In this document: positions 1 to 11,000 of the stretch, one piece after another | How the letters are laid out: each line of letters starts with the position of its first letter | Position numbering within the stretch: the first letter of the stretch is position 1 | Origin: Siphonodentalium dalli | Taxonomy: Eukaryota > Mollusca > Scaphopoda > Gadilida > Siphonodentaliidae | Length of the DNA: 64,000 nucleotides | Direction of reading: 5' to 3' | NCBI GenBank assembly: GCA_032622095.1 | Contig: CP136067.1 | Span: forward strand, 96,958,707 to 97,022,706 | Program-made: the position numbers and the translations under genes | Notes under the pieces: model-generated | What the model was told of the DNA's origin: nothing | The model's input: only the letters and a program-made list of their open reading frames with translations | The model's database searches: none

Positions 1-507
1 AGCGATGAATTCACATTAACTATTTCGTAATGGTGGTATAGAATCTGGTGGCGTTCGTTGTTGTCCTGGTGATAACATAATTTAAATTGGAGATGCCGAT
101 TCTGACATGTATATCTTTGCCGTATTAAGGTTGCGACGTTGTGTTACAATAGCCGTTCGCATGTTCATTCACATGCACACACGTTATGGCTGAATTGGTC
201 ATTGTCGCATAGGTTCGTTCAATAAGACACGCATGATCTCATAAACGTGCACAAAGACACATGGATCTAAATGTGCTGTCACCAAGCATATCAAAGAGTA
301 GGAACTGCAGTTTCTGTTCAATTCAAAGGGAATGCCCATTCAAATTGCGTTGAAATTCTACTCCAAACTACTTGTTCTAATAATAATTAACAGACAATTA
401 TTCTAAAATCGAGTTTTTTATGAGATTTTGAGATGCTGGGTGAATTGTTGCACATTTTGGGACATTATGGGTGTAATTTGGCACGTTTGAGACATACTGG
501 GTGTCTT
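1..507. other. Intergenic, nothing recognised
   Basis: AT-rich sequence without a convincing coding frame or repeat. Confidence 0.5.
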
Positions 508-532
508 TTACACGACCCCATGCGACAATGGC

Positions 533-668
533 CAATTTAGCCATATTATGGGTAGTTCACATGCTAACGCCAGGCTTGAATTGCGATACTGTGGCCGAAC
601 ATTAGTAATAGATGCGAATATTGTCACTGGCAAAGCGGAAAACAGCACATGCAATAGTGATAACACGC
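533..668 (-). pseudogene. Orphan GPCR fragment (TM6 to TM7)
   Basis: The minus strand encodes a stretch resembling TM6-ECL3-TM7 of the receptor at 771-1892, including ALPVTI, NVRPQYRNSS and a following CEL-type segment (compare TLPATI, NVWPQFRNSS). The TM6 part carries a one-base insertion relative to the intact gene, between the codons for the ATTGCA stretch and the TTGCCA proline codon, so TM6 is out of frame with the rest. No TM1-5 and no C-terminal tail are attached. It is a degenerate relic of another member of the cluster, just downstream of gene A. Confidence 0.7.
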
Positions 669-770
669 CCATATGGAGCCTCACACGACAGTCATCGGTA
701 CATTTTTCTCTGTATCTGGGCTCCATAAAGGTTTGAATGTTAACTATGAATTTGTGAACATCTCTATTGT

Positions 771-1892
771 TCAAACAGGAGATGAAGATTCCGAGACGTG
801 TATCATGGTTGTATTCAAGCTGTGACGCTGTGACTCACTAACCATCCCACTGCACGTGCGTCTGTTTAACTGTTCCTTCTTTGCACTTCGTCGAATACAG
901 GACGACATCATTTCGATGAGTTCCTTCCTGAATTTCGTGCCCGTGAGACAGTACAAATAAAAGTTAGAAGCATTGTTGCAATTCATCAATTGTATGGATA
1001 ATTCATGAGCAAACATCAGACTGGAGTTGCGAAACTGTGGCCAAACATTAATAACAGCTGCGATTATCGTCGCTGGTAAAGTGTAAACGGCATATGCAAT
1101 GGTAAGAACCAACAGTAACTTTGTTAGTTCTGGTGATCTCCGATTTACTCGGGTCTTTTTTGTGACCTCGTCTTTGTTATAGATATTCATGGTTTTTATA
1201 TTGCGCCTTGTTTCCAAAATTATAACTAAATTCCCGGCCATAATAAACGAGAAGGGAATAATTGAAAAAACAGCCACATCAATCCAAATCCAGATGTTCT
1301 TGTAGAAGTATTCATAATCCACAGAATTCTTTGGCTCGCAACCTCCTGTATCCGACAACTGAAATCCATATAGTATGTTATAATCCAGCGCGATGAGACA
1401 TATCCCGATCACAACCAATGTTGCCACAGCCTTCTTCTTCGTTCCATTCCATGAGTGTGGGAATCGAATGGAAAGAGCTCTTTCAATAGTGATTGAAACG
1501 AGTATCCACCCTGAATAATGGGTGAAGAAAAATACAAAAAATTGAGTAGTTTTACACACATAGCTTGAAGTTTTCCTGATATCAATATCCCATTCAGCAA
1601 TACACCAAAAACAGATTGCTATTACAAGCGACAAGGAATCAACTACGGCCAGAGTAATCAAATACACAGACATTGTTCCATTTGCCATCTTTTTTCGAAC
1701 GAACACAAGAATTGAGAGAACGTTTCCTGTTAGACCGAGTGCTATGATTATAGGAGGGATAATAATCCATGTCCATTTTCGGATTGCCATTTCAACCGAA
1801 TTATCTTGATCAGTACTGTTACCACGTATTGTGATTTCTGTAGTTAGTATCCTATCCGATCCATATGTAATATACGTTGAATTGTTCGCCAT
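771..1892 (-). CDS. Rhodopsin-class GPCR, cluster gene A (373 aa)
   Basis: Single-exon seven-transmembrane receptor expected in the plasma membrane. The family relation looks like invertebrate peptide-type class A receptors; the ligand is unknown. The N-terminus has NST and GNST glycosylation sequons. TM1 (about 42-66) has LTGNVLS, TM2 (76-98) LAVVDS with the conserved Asp at 85, TM3 begins at Cys113 and ends in ERAL (137-140) instead of DRY. ECL2 has the partner Cys185, TM5 a Pro213, TM6 YTLP (270-273) without the usual CWxP, and TM7 NASNFYLYCLTGTKF (307-321) in place of NPxxY. The start at 1892 (MANNS) is chosen because paralogues begin MATNS and MANNF at the same place with A at -3 and G at +4. 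The frame stays open 85 codons further upstream, but that extension lies in a noncoding block not kept open in paralogues. The tail is 24 residues longer than the tail encoded by the stranded fragment in unit D. Confidence 0.92.
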   Translation of the reverse strand: MANNSTYITYGSDRILTTEITIRGNSTDQDNSVEMAIRKWTWIIIPPIIIALGLTGNVLSILVFVRKKMANGTMSVYLITLAVVDSLSLVIAICFWCIAEWDIDIRKTSSYVCKTTQFFVFFFTHYSGWILVSITIERALSIRFPHSWNGTKKKAVATLVVIGICLIALDYNILYGFQLSDTGGCEPKNSVDYEYFYKNIWIWIDVAVFSIIPFSFIMAGNLVIILETRRNIKTMNIYNKDEVTKKTRVNRRSPELTKLLLVLTIAYAVYTLPATIIAAVINVWPQFRNSSLMFAHELSIQLMNCNNASNFYLYCLTGTKFRKELIEMMSSCIRRSAKKEQLNRRTCSGMVSESQRHSLNTTMIHVSESSSPV

Positions 1893-2256
1893 TTTCTGCG
1901 TCCTGTGCGTACGAATATCACAACGTATATATATATTCAGCAAGAAACGGAGGGATCCGGCTCGGAAATGTCCAATGAATTGTTGAAACTCAAGTTCACA
2001 TTTAACACCGCGATGATCAACGTTTGTTTGGGACAATACTGTGGTACGCTGCCTTGTAATGGAAGTCTGATTTGAATACCCAGATGGATAATTCTTTGAT
2101 AACAAGAGGCTAATTTGATAATCAATTCTTAGAGTAGTTTTGTTCAATTATGACATAGCAAGTGGAGCCTAATGCATAAATCATGACGGTAGGGGGTATA
2201 TCAGGGCCCGTATCCTACGTCATCAATGTAATCTCTAAACCGTATGACCAACTGCT
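1893..2256 (-). promoter_or_regulatory. Upstream region of GPCR A with conserved block
   Basis: Shared with the other receptors: TTGATAATCAA at 2115-2125 (about 223 bp before the start), then GAGTAGTTTTGTTCAATTA, then a GGGGGTATAT motif near 2192-2201. A TATATATA run lies at about 1926-1934, 35-45 bp before the ATG. Conservation among paralogues of otherwise noncoding sequence suggests promoter or 5' UTR function. The block ends in one copy of the unit that forms a minisatellite upstream of gene B. Confidence 0.55.
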
Positions 2257-2354
2257 ATCTGGAACCCGTGCAGTGGATGAGCTAGATACTTGTTGCAAGG
2301 GTTAATGTACTTTCACGCGAAAGGGATTATTTGTATTTTACAATTCTCTATTAA

Positions 2355-2807
2355 CCCTTTCAGTGCCAGGGGCCGATTTCATCGACCCTAATTTACGGTC
2401 TGTAAAATCGGCCCTAAAAAATAAATTTTTGTTTTGTTTTTGGGTTGAATTTGTTTTGGGTATGCTTAAGCATGCTATAGCGAATTTTGAAACAAACTGG
2501 ATAAAACCTTAGGGACATTTTATAACTCTAAACTGTCACCAAGTATTCATAGTAATAATTTTGATGCCCATGAAAAATGTAAGATTCCCTGGCACTAAAC
2601 CTACAAAATAAGTCTGTTAAAGAATATAAGAAAAAATTATTAAAATTCTAAAAAATAGTAAAAAATAATAACAAATGATGAAAAATTGTTAGGCCAATGC
2701 ATCTCTTATATATGCGAGGCGACCTATGGTCTACTCGCATATATAAGAAAATGCATTGGCACATGGTATATGGGTTGATACAAAAATCGGACCTGGCACT
2801 GAAAGGG
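2355..2807. mobile_element. piggyBac-like MITE, variant 1 (CCCTTTCAGTGCCAGG ends)
   Basis: Flanked by TTAA at 2351-2354 and 2808-2811. The ends are inverted copies of CCCTTTCAGTGCCAGG. Internally it carries the palindrome GCCAATGCAT...GCATTGGC at about 2692-2760 and AT-rich spacer. No coding capacity. TTAA flanks and CCCTTT ends fit piggyBac-type mobilisation. Confidence 0.8.
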
Positions 2808-2811
2808 TTAA

Positions 2812-4044
2812 ATGGTTGAGGTGTGTTTGATATTGAAAATATGGGCACAATCGATACCTGTGTTTCTTGTAAGTTACAGCTATATATATATGAGTTTATA
2901 ACGATTACTGATTTTTGATTGTGCATTGTGAATCTCCATGGCTCATGTACTAGTTTATATGTGTTTTAAACTTAAACAACTAAAAAAATCCAAACCGCTT
3001 TGTGTTAGAGTCTTGATTGGGTGACGTAGGTTCCTGTCCTTGTATGGTTTGTGCCTCCTTAATTGTAAATGAAAAAGATAAAATTGTGTCCTTCATTGCT
3101 ATTAACAATGATATTAAGTGTGCAAAAATAGAAATCTGTAAAAATTATCACTAAGAAGAACACGGAGAAATATGTCAACATTGTTCTTATTATTCATTAT
3201 TGATAGTTTTCCGATAACGACATTTCAAGTGTTGTGACCATTGTTATGTAAACAAAATTGTTACAGTGATTTGTCCATCATCATCGCTAATTGTGTAGTC
3301 AGTTCACATATTTTAGGAGTGAATATGAGTTTCAACAGTTATCAATGCGTTGGCCTTTTCCAATGTTTGCAGTCATATTTTGATTAAACTTTGGTATCTG
3401 ATTTTACTAATTCCACCGCTTACATAAGTACCAGTCAGAAGAAGTGGTATATTGAGGCGCGCCTTTATTGCGACATTGAGCGCACTTAATTTCGAAAAAG
3501 GTGCGATTATAGTGCAATACCAAACATCTGTCGCGCTTATTATTGCGATATTGAGCGCTAAATATTGCGACATTAAGCGCGCTAAATTTCATTCAGACCC
3601 TATAGTGTTATATTTATATTATATAAATACTGTACATATAGTGTACATATAGCATTTACAACTATAATTATATATAAATCTAAAACGTCTCTATTTATGC
3701 AGTAACCAATATAGAAGTAACAATTTGATTTACATGTCACAATATAATGCCAAGTTTGTTCCTAAATCCCTGCCGGGATTCCAGGTTACCACCTGAAGCC
3801 CATCGAAATGATCACTTAATCCCGGTGCTATAATGGGATTATAATTTATTGTCATTATATGACATCAACGTACAGTGAGTTTTACCGAGTTAGAACCTAC
3901 TCTGATAACGTAATGTATTAAGCTGCATCCCGGAATGAAACATCAATTACGTAAACCTGTTGGTCGTACCATATTTAATTATGTTCAAGTGTATTTACAA
4001 TGATACTTTGACACATTGCTCAGTATTCCTCCTCTATGAACAAC
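2812..4044. other. Intergenic, far-upstream flank of GPCR A
   Basis: About 2935-3120 is similar to 7250-7450 upstream of gene B (shared TGTTAGAG, GATTGG, GTGACGTAG and TTCCTG stretches), so the ancestral duplicated unit reached this far. About 3465-3595 has three imperfect copies of ATTGCGACATTGAGCGC. The rest shows nothing recognisable. Confidence 0.45.
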
Positions 4045-4320
4045 CAGTTCTCCTGAAAATAAGCTAATATTAAACATATTTAAAAAACACAAATAAGTCC
4101 ATATCGGCATTATTTGAATCTAAATTACGCTCTGTACAAACCAAAATCGACATATCGGATATATGCTCTTTATAATGTGTTTTCACTGTGGCCCGCGCCA
4201 TGACACGGAATAACGGATGTACGTCAACTACGGGTTTATATGAAAATTAAATAATTCAATACGAAACTCTTTGTGAATAATATTGATCGATTGTGAACCT
4301 ATTTGCGCGAGGATAAGTTG
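4045..4320. mobile_element. hAT-like MITE (family 2)
   Basis: Begins CAGTTCTCCTGAAAATAAGC and ends near GCGCGAGGATAAGTTG. Contains the family core with TTTTCACTGTGGCCCGCGCC. No clear target duplication seen. Noncoding. Confidence 0.6.
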
Positions 4321-4686
4321 GTTAGGAATATAGAGTTTTCTCGCGCGGAAGGATTATGTTTTCACTGAAACCAATTAAGCATTTCCGCAGTCGCACTCCC
4401 GACATGTCGCTTGTATCTCACCGGATTATTGTTTGCACAATCTACAAGTTGGCCCGAGATCTCCAAACGTGTAGCTTATGCGCCGTAGAATCACATGACT
4501 CTTCCCGCCAATTGCATATCCATAACAATACCATAGTAACACAAGGTACAAGTTAAACATACATGTGGTCCATCCTTGACGATTACACTATGAGTTTGTG
4601 AACCTCTATATTGTTCAAACGGGAGATGAAGATTCCGAGACGTCTATCATGGTATGGTTGTATTTACGGCGTGATTCTCAGCTATA

Positions 4687-5739
4687 TTAACGGACCCACT
4701 GCATGTGCGTATCTGAATGTTCCTGGGGTGTATTCCGTCGAACACATTCCGTCATCACTTTTAATTCATTTCTGAATTTTGTGCCTCTCAGACAGTAGAG
4801 GTAAAAGTTTGACGCATTGTTGCATGTCATCAGTATTGTGGATACATTATTAGCTAACGTTAGGCTTGAACTATGCTTGATCTGTGGCCAAACATGAGCT
4901 ATTGCTATGCATACTGTTATTGGTAAAGTATAAACGGCATATGCAATGCTAAGAACTAACAGCAACTTTGTTATTTCTGGTGATCTCCGATTAATTCTGG
5001 TGTCCCTTGTTACATCATCATTGGTATAGATGTTCATGGATTTTCTATTGCGCCTTGTTTCCAAAATGATAGCCACATTTCCTGATACAATGAATGTGAA
5101 AGGGACAATTGAAAAAGCACCCATATTGATCCAACTCCAATAGTTCTGACGGAAGTATCGATAGTCTGCAGAATGATGTGGATTGCAGTCTCCTTCCTCC
5201 GATAACCGAAATCCATATAGTACGTTGGCATTCAGTGCAAATAGACTTATTCCGATTACAACCAGTGTCGTCACTGCCTTCTTCTTCGTGCAATTCCATG
5301 AATGTGGAAATCGAATGGAAATGGCTCTTTCAATAGTGATGGAAACGAGTATCCACCCTGAATAGTCAGTGAGGAACAATATCATGAACGTGATGGTTTT
5401 ACAAGCAATGTTTGAACTCGTCCTTATATCATAGTCAAAGACAGCGGGTAAGGAATAAGTGAGGATCACAATTACTAGTGATAGGGAATCCACTAGCGCC
5501 AGACTGATCAAGTAGACGGACATTGTTCCTTTTGTCATCGTTTTCCGACTGAACACAATAATCGAAAGAACGTTTCCCGTAAGACCAAATATTAAAACAA
5601 TAGGAGGTAAAATAATCCATGCCCATTTTCCAAGTGCGATTTCAACCGAACTATCTGTTGGCTCAGTACTGTCACTAATATACGGGATAGCTGGGATGTT
5701 ATCGGATTCGCTGGTAATATACGTAGAATTGGTCGCCAT
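4687..5739 (-). CDS. Rhodopsin-class GPCR, cluster gene B (350 aa)
   Basis: Single-exon paralogue of gene A. The N-terminus starts MATNS with an NST sequon. TM1 has LTGNVLS (53-59), TM2 LALVDS with Asp84, Cys113 opens TM3, which ends ERAISIRF (137-144). ECL2 carries Cys185, TM5 Pro213, TM6 YTLP (270-273), and TM7 ends NASNFYLYCLRGTKF. All landmarks expected for a folded class A receptor are present and there is no internal stop. The tail after CVRR (332-335) is TPQEHSDTHMQWVR-like and follows a different frame from the tail remnant in unit D after a small deletion. The 3' flank (4590-4680) resembles 750-830 and 19360-19450, marking the end of the duplicated unit. Ligand and G protein are unknown. 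Confidence 0.93.
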   Translation of the reverse strand: MATNSTYITSESDNIPAIPYISDSTEPTDSSVEIALGKWAWIILPPIVLIFGLTGNVLSIIVFSRKTMTKGTMSVYLISLALVDSLSLVIVILTYSLPAVFDYDIRTSSNIACKTITFMILFLTDYSGWILVSITIERAISIRFPHSWNCTKKKAVTTLVVIGISLFALNANVLYGFRLSEEGDCNPHHSADYRYFRQNYWSWINMGAFSIVPFTFIVSGNVAIILETRRNRKSMNIYTNDDVTRDTRINRRSPEITKLLLVLSIAYAVYTLPITVCIAIAHVWPQIKHSSSLTLANNVSTILMTCNNASNFYLYCLRGTKFRNELKVMTECVRRNTPQEHSDTHMQWVR

Positions 5740-6061
5740 ATTATGTGTTCTGCATGTACAAATACCACAACGGCTTGCTATTCAGGAGTTAACACAGGGC
5801 TTCGTGTGGTAAACATCCAATGAATTTTAACACTCAATATACCAGAAAATTAAATTCGCATGCACGTCCGTGACGAACAGATTTGTTTGTGACAAGGACC
5901 TGCTACGCTGACTTGTAATGGAAGTCCAACGTAAATGTGTAGATGGATACTTATTCGATAACAATAGTTTAATTTGATAATCAATTCTTTGAGTAGTTTT
6001 GTTCAATTATGACATCACGGATGGATCCTAGCGCATACATTAATATGACGGTAGGGGGTAT
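5740..6061 (-). promoter_or_regulatory. Upstream region of GPCR B with conserved block
   Basis: TTGATAATCAA at 5974-5984, about 235 bp before the start, followed by GAGTAGTTTTGTTCAATTA and GGGGGTATAT, in the same order and spacing as upstream of gene A. It runs directly into the minisatellite at 6062. Confidence 0.55.
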
Positions 6062-7255
6062 ATCAGGGCCATTAACCTACGTGACTAATGTAATCTCTTA
6101 ACCATCGGTTCAGAAGTTCAGGACCAGTAACCTACGTCACTAATGTAATCTCTTAACCATCGGTTCAGAAGTTCAGGGTCAGTAACATACGTCTCTTAAC
6201 CATCGCTTCAGACGTTCAGGGCTTGTAACATACGCCACTAATTAATCTCTAAACAATCGCTTCAGACGTTCAGGAACCATACATGTAGTCTCTAAACCAT
6301 CGCTTCATACGTTCAGGGCCAGTAACATGTAACTAATGTCATCTCTAAGCCATCGCTTCAGACGTCCAGGAACTCTAACCATCTCTAAACCATCGCTTCG
6401 GACATCAGGAACTTACGTCATAAATGTCATCTCTAAACCATCGCTTCGACAACGTCCAGGAAGCGACGTCATTAATGTAATATCTAAACCATCGCTTCAG
6501 ACGTTCAGAGACCTATGTCGTTAATATAATCTCTAAACCATCGCTTCAGACTTTCAGAAACCCATGTCCTTAATGTAATATCTAAAAAATCGCTTCAGAC
6601 GTTCATGAGACTACGTCATTAATGTAATCTCTAAACCATCCCTTCAGAGACCTACGTCGTTAATGTAATATCTAAACAATCGCTTCAGACGTTCATGAGC
6701 GGATGTCATTAATGAAAACTCTAAACCAACGCTTCAGACGTTAATGGACACACATCATTAATGTAATCTCTAAATCATCGCTTCAGACATCCACGAATCT
6801 ATGTCATTAATGTAATATATAAACCAAAGGCTTCAGGCGTTCAGGTACCTACATTATTAATGTAATATCTAAACCCTCGCTTCAGCAACCTACGACGTTA
6901 ACATAATCTCTAAACCGTCGCTTCTGACATTCAGGAATCTACGCCATTAATGTAATCTCTAAACCATCGCTTCAGACGTTCAGGATCCAATGTCATTAAT
7001 GTAATCCATAAACCGCCGCTTCAGACGTTCAGGAACCTACGCCATTAATGTAATCTCTAAACAGTCGCTTCAGAAACCTACACCGTTAACGTAATCTCAA
7101 AACCATCGCTTCTGACGTTCAGGAATCTACATCATTAATGTAATCTCTAAACTATCACTTCAGACGTTCAAGAACCTACACCATTAATGTAATCTCTAAA
7201 CTGTCGCTTCACACGTTCAGGAACCTACAATATTAATGTAATCTCTAAACCATTT
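6062..7255. repeat. Minisatellite of about 46-50 bp upstream of GPCR B
   Basis: Roughly 25 imperfect copies of a unit containing AATGTAATCTCTAAACCATC and GCTTCAGACGTTCAGG. The copies are diverged and vary in length. One copy of the same unit occurs at 2201-2255, at the same place upstream of gene A, so the array appears to have grown from a pre-existing single-copy sequence. Confidence 0.85.
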
Positions 7256-8649
7256 ATGACGAATACTGACTTTAAAAATGTGACTTGTGAAGTTTCGCAG
7301 ATGATGTACTGGTTTATCCCTCAAACAAACTTATATATGTTTTAATCAAATTTAAAATGCAATCCAATTTATGTTAGAGACTCGATTGGTGACGTAGTTT
7401 CCTGGTCATGTATATGAGTTGTGTCTGTTTGGAAATGAACACACTACAAGTATGCTCGTCAATGCTATTAATATTCGCTGGTTTTTATCCCCTTCTTTTA
7501 CTAGATACTCGTTGGGAACATTTCAGATAAAAAGTTCAACAAACGCTTTTGGAACTTATTATCCGAACATTAACACTAATGCATAGGAATATTCATGTAC
7601 TTGTATTATCTCTATTGCCTGTTGTATCATGAACACCCCCATATGAATAATAGACCATTCATTTAGTTTTAAAACTGAATGGAAAAATCCATTTAGTACA
7701 GAACATGTTAAGGTTTGTCTGCATCTATACGCCTTTCCCTGTGTAAAACTATAATTTAGTTTGAAGTAGACTACTGAGTTTGATGCATGGATAAGGTGTA
7801 TTAGTTAGCAATCTAACATGCATGAGAGCTGGAATGCAATGGTGCTGATACAAAGGAGAGAATCATGTCAAATGTATAACACAGTGGTCACAGCCTGTTC
7901 ATTTATATATCCGTTGCATCAGTTTCAGAGGAAATAACTGCCGAAATAATTGAGACACATTAAATTGACAAATCTTTTATAATATAGTAATATATTGGCA
8001 ATTGGGAGAAAACAGAAAAATATGTTATCACTTAATCATAAGCTGTCAAACCACGGAATACTATAAAACAATTGATTGTCACACACTAGCCTTTAACGCT
8101 AGATCTCGATAACCTAAATTTCTTGATTACTTTCCACTATATACATGCAACCTAATGTGTTTAGGAGAAAAATCCAGAAATAATGTTTTGCAGGAATATG
8201 TACATAAACCTATATCAAAGAACCTAATAAATTCAGCAAGAATAAATAAAAGGGAAATTGGTGAATTTTGTGAAATAAATTTGTGTAACTTACATAATAT
8301 TTGCAATTTGTGATATATCAGGTTGTTTATAACATATTTTCGAGTTATCTACCTCAAAACCTCGCAGATTATCACATTTCCGAGTCTCAATTTTTCCAAA
8401 TTAATTAAAAATCCATATTTTATGGTAAAATTTTTTAATCACTAGACACAAATTCAGGACTTTTTATGTTTTATTAATTTTCTCATTATATTCTGCACAA
8501 AACTGCATTTAGGATAAAAATGACAAAACACAGAAATAATCACAACAGAATGTTTCTTTGCACAAAAAAGTACATACACCTATTAATGCTTTATTTCAGA
8601 CAATTATGTCCATATTAATACACAAATACATACTACAGTTGATTACGTT
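7256..8649. other. Intergenic, AT-rich
   Basis: About 7330-7450 is paralogous to 2935-3120. About 7648-7712 holds a roughly 65-bp dispersed repeat (ATAGACCATTC ... AACTGAATGG ... TCCATTTAG) also seen near 45688, 52690 and 53556. The remainder has no supported feature. Confidence 0.4.
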
Positions 8650-9800
8650 AGGATTCTGTTTTTGAGAAGCCATAAATACTCTTAAATAAAATGTGTATCC
8701 GATTGTATGGACTGTGCCAAATTTGCCTTCGACACAGAACTTGCCCGATGAAATGCCATATTAAGGTCATGTAACTCGATACATTGAAATCCATATGCCA
8801 TGTTCTCACAACATATTAAGAATACTAGATCAAATAAATTGTGAGGGAATTTTCAAAACAAAAATTGTGATGAAAATTTAATTATCGCACAATGGATACT
8901 TTGACATATTTGGAAGTTTTTGTCCATTATATAAGAAATGTGCAATGCCAATGATTGTCACTGGATTTCACTCATTTTAAAAGAAAGTGACTCAAAATTT
9001 GAACGTTGAACAAGTGGGCAGGGGAAAGCATAACGACAAAACCTTGAAAAAAAATTCACCGTGAGGCTTAACACTTACCTCTCAGCAGATCACACACAGT
9101 GTTCTTTGAAATGACTGCTGCCTTGTTTGATTATCGGTTTCATTGCTTAGATCTTTTTTGTTGTAACTTGGAAGCAAACTGTTAAATTGATATGTTGGGG
9201 TCGTTTTACATAAATTGGTCATAGCATTCTAAATAAACCTCCAATAAAGTACTACGCTCTTTAGTAATGCAACATTAATCTTCACTAATTGGGATAAGAC
9301 AACCATTTGTCTCAAGTTACGATAATTTGGTGACACGATTTGCTTTTCTGATTTCACCTACCCAATTACCGACGAAAAATACGTTGAATCAAGTGACATT
9401 CGTTCGCATAACCAGTGTGGTGTAAGTTTTCTACACTAAAGTGTTGCAGGAGGAACGTTAAAATAAATTTACACATTAAACACCCGGTGTTGTTTCTATC
9501 TATGTCCCAAAACATTTTATAATGGGCAAAACTCCACAAAGTGGCACTTTTGGAAGAGTAAATAATAAAGAATCAAAGGGCCATAAGTTAATTCTCTTCA
9601 CCAATAGTTTTGGATATTACTTCGCAACTTGTTTAGTCTAGTATACGTCAAAGTTACTAGAAAATCGGGGCATATGATATTAATTTATTGAGTTACATGA
9701 CCTCAGATGTGGCATTTCGTCACGGGAGGTCTGTGTCACAGGAATATATTAGCGTAGTCAATACAACGGGATACACATATACTTTAAGAATATTTTTTTC
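8650..9800. repeat. Diverged long inverted repeat
   Basis: 8650-8840 matches the reverse complement of about 9620-9800 by eye; shared stretches include GTGTATCC, GACACAGA, GAAATGCCA, GGTCATGTAACTC and CATATGCC. Inner parts near 8900-8950 and 9490-9550 also pair loosely (CCATTATA). It is probably an old foldback element or inverted duplication. No coding frame. Confidence 0.45.
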
Positions 9801-9940
9801 TTCTTAATCAAAAATGCACAATGAAATCATTTTTGTACAGAAGCTGGTGTCAAAATTACTAAAACAATGAAAAAGCCCTTTATTTTTATATAGTATTAAA
9901 AATATTTGAACATCAATAATGCAATTCGACTCATTATGGG

Positions 9941-10272
9941 CAACATATCCTCGTGAAAATAGCTTCATATTGGACGTAAATATTCACATAGGTTCATATT
10001 TGACTGATTTGATTCTGAAGAGATAATATCCGTTATCCGTTGAATGGCGCGGCCGCAGTGAAAACACATTATAAAGAGCGTGAGTCTTGAAAGTCATGGC
10101 GATGAAAAAAGGTGGATTAAATAATGCGTATGGAAATAGTCCCATATTGGACTGTTTTAAAAAACGGGTGTTAGGTTAATATAGAGCGTAATTCAGATTC
10201 AAATAATGTCGATATGGGCTTATTTGTGTTTTGAAATAAGTTGAAATATGAGCTCATTTTCAGGAGAACAGG
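9941..10272. mobile_element. hAT-like MITE (family 2)
   Basis: Opens CAACATATCCTCGTG and closes TCAGGAGAACAGG, the two family ends. About 9969-10009 contains a 29-bp unit starting TTCATATTGG repeated about 1.4 times, the same period as the satellite inside the copy at 12209. Confidence 0.7.
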
Positions 10273-10344
10273 ATGACTTAATGCATATATATTAAGAATA
10301 TGTATAGGATGAATAAGTTATTATCTCACTTGAATAAGTTATGA

Positions 10345-10750
10345 TCTTACTTGTGCCCGAGAATGTTTGGATATAGGACCTTCATTTCTGAATTACAAAT
10401 CAAACATGGATATATGACCTTGATTTCAGTTTGTACGGTCTGAATGTCAGGTAAAACATTGACGTGAATATAGAGTGGATATAGGACCTTCATCTCAGTT
10501 CTCGTACGATCTGAACAAATAAAACAAGGATATAGTACCGTCATTTCAGTTTGTACGGTCTGAATAACAAATAAAAGATTGATATAGGACCTTCATATCT
10601 GTTCTGGTACGGTCAGAATGTCAAATGAAACATGGATAAAGGCGCTTCAGATCAGTTTGTATCTGAATATAAAATCAAACAAGGATGTTGAATATAAATT
10701 GTGATGCTCCGAATGTTTGGATATAGGATCTTCACATCAGTTTGCAAGGC
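10345..10750. repeat. Degenerate minisatellite of about 55 bp (unit C)
   Basis: About seven copies of GGATATAGGACCTTCAT followed by CAGTTTGTACGGTCTGAAT-like sequence. Mirrored at 15940-16345 in unit D. Confidence 0.7.
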
Positions 10751-10752
10751 CT

Positions 10753-11000
10753 ATATATGTAGCCTGCCGGTTCTCCTGAAAATAAACTCATATAATTGAA
10801 CACATTGCAAAATACATAAATAAGCTCATATCGGTATTATTTGAACCTAAATCGACTTACCAGATATACATATGTATGTGTTCTCATTGTGTCCCGCGCC
10901 ATAAAACGGAATAACGGATATAAGTCTACTTATTTCAGAATCTAATAAGTCCAATATGAACCTATGTGAATATTCAGGTCAAATATGAACCTATGTCTAT
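10753..11000. mobile_element. Partial hAT-like MITE (family 2), unit C
   Basis: GCCGGTTCTCCTGAAAATAA then the family core with GTGTCCCGCGCCATAAAACG and ACGGATATAAGTC. At 10871-10873 it preserves the empty TAT site that is filled by a foldback pair in unit D. Confidence 0.55.

Noticed and set aside
1893..2147. 85-codon in-frame N-terminal extension of GPCR A
   Set aside because: It runs through the noncoding block conserved upstream of all paralogues, which is not open in the same frame there; paralogues agree on MANNS/MATNS/MANNF.
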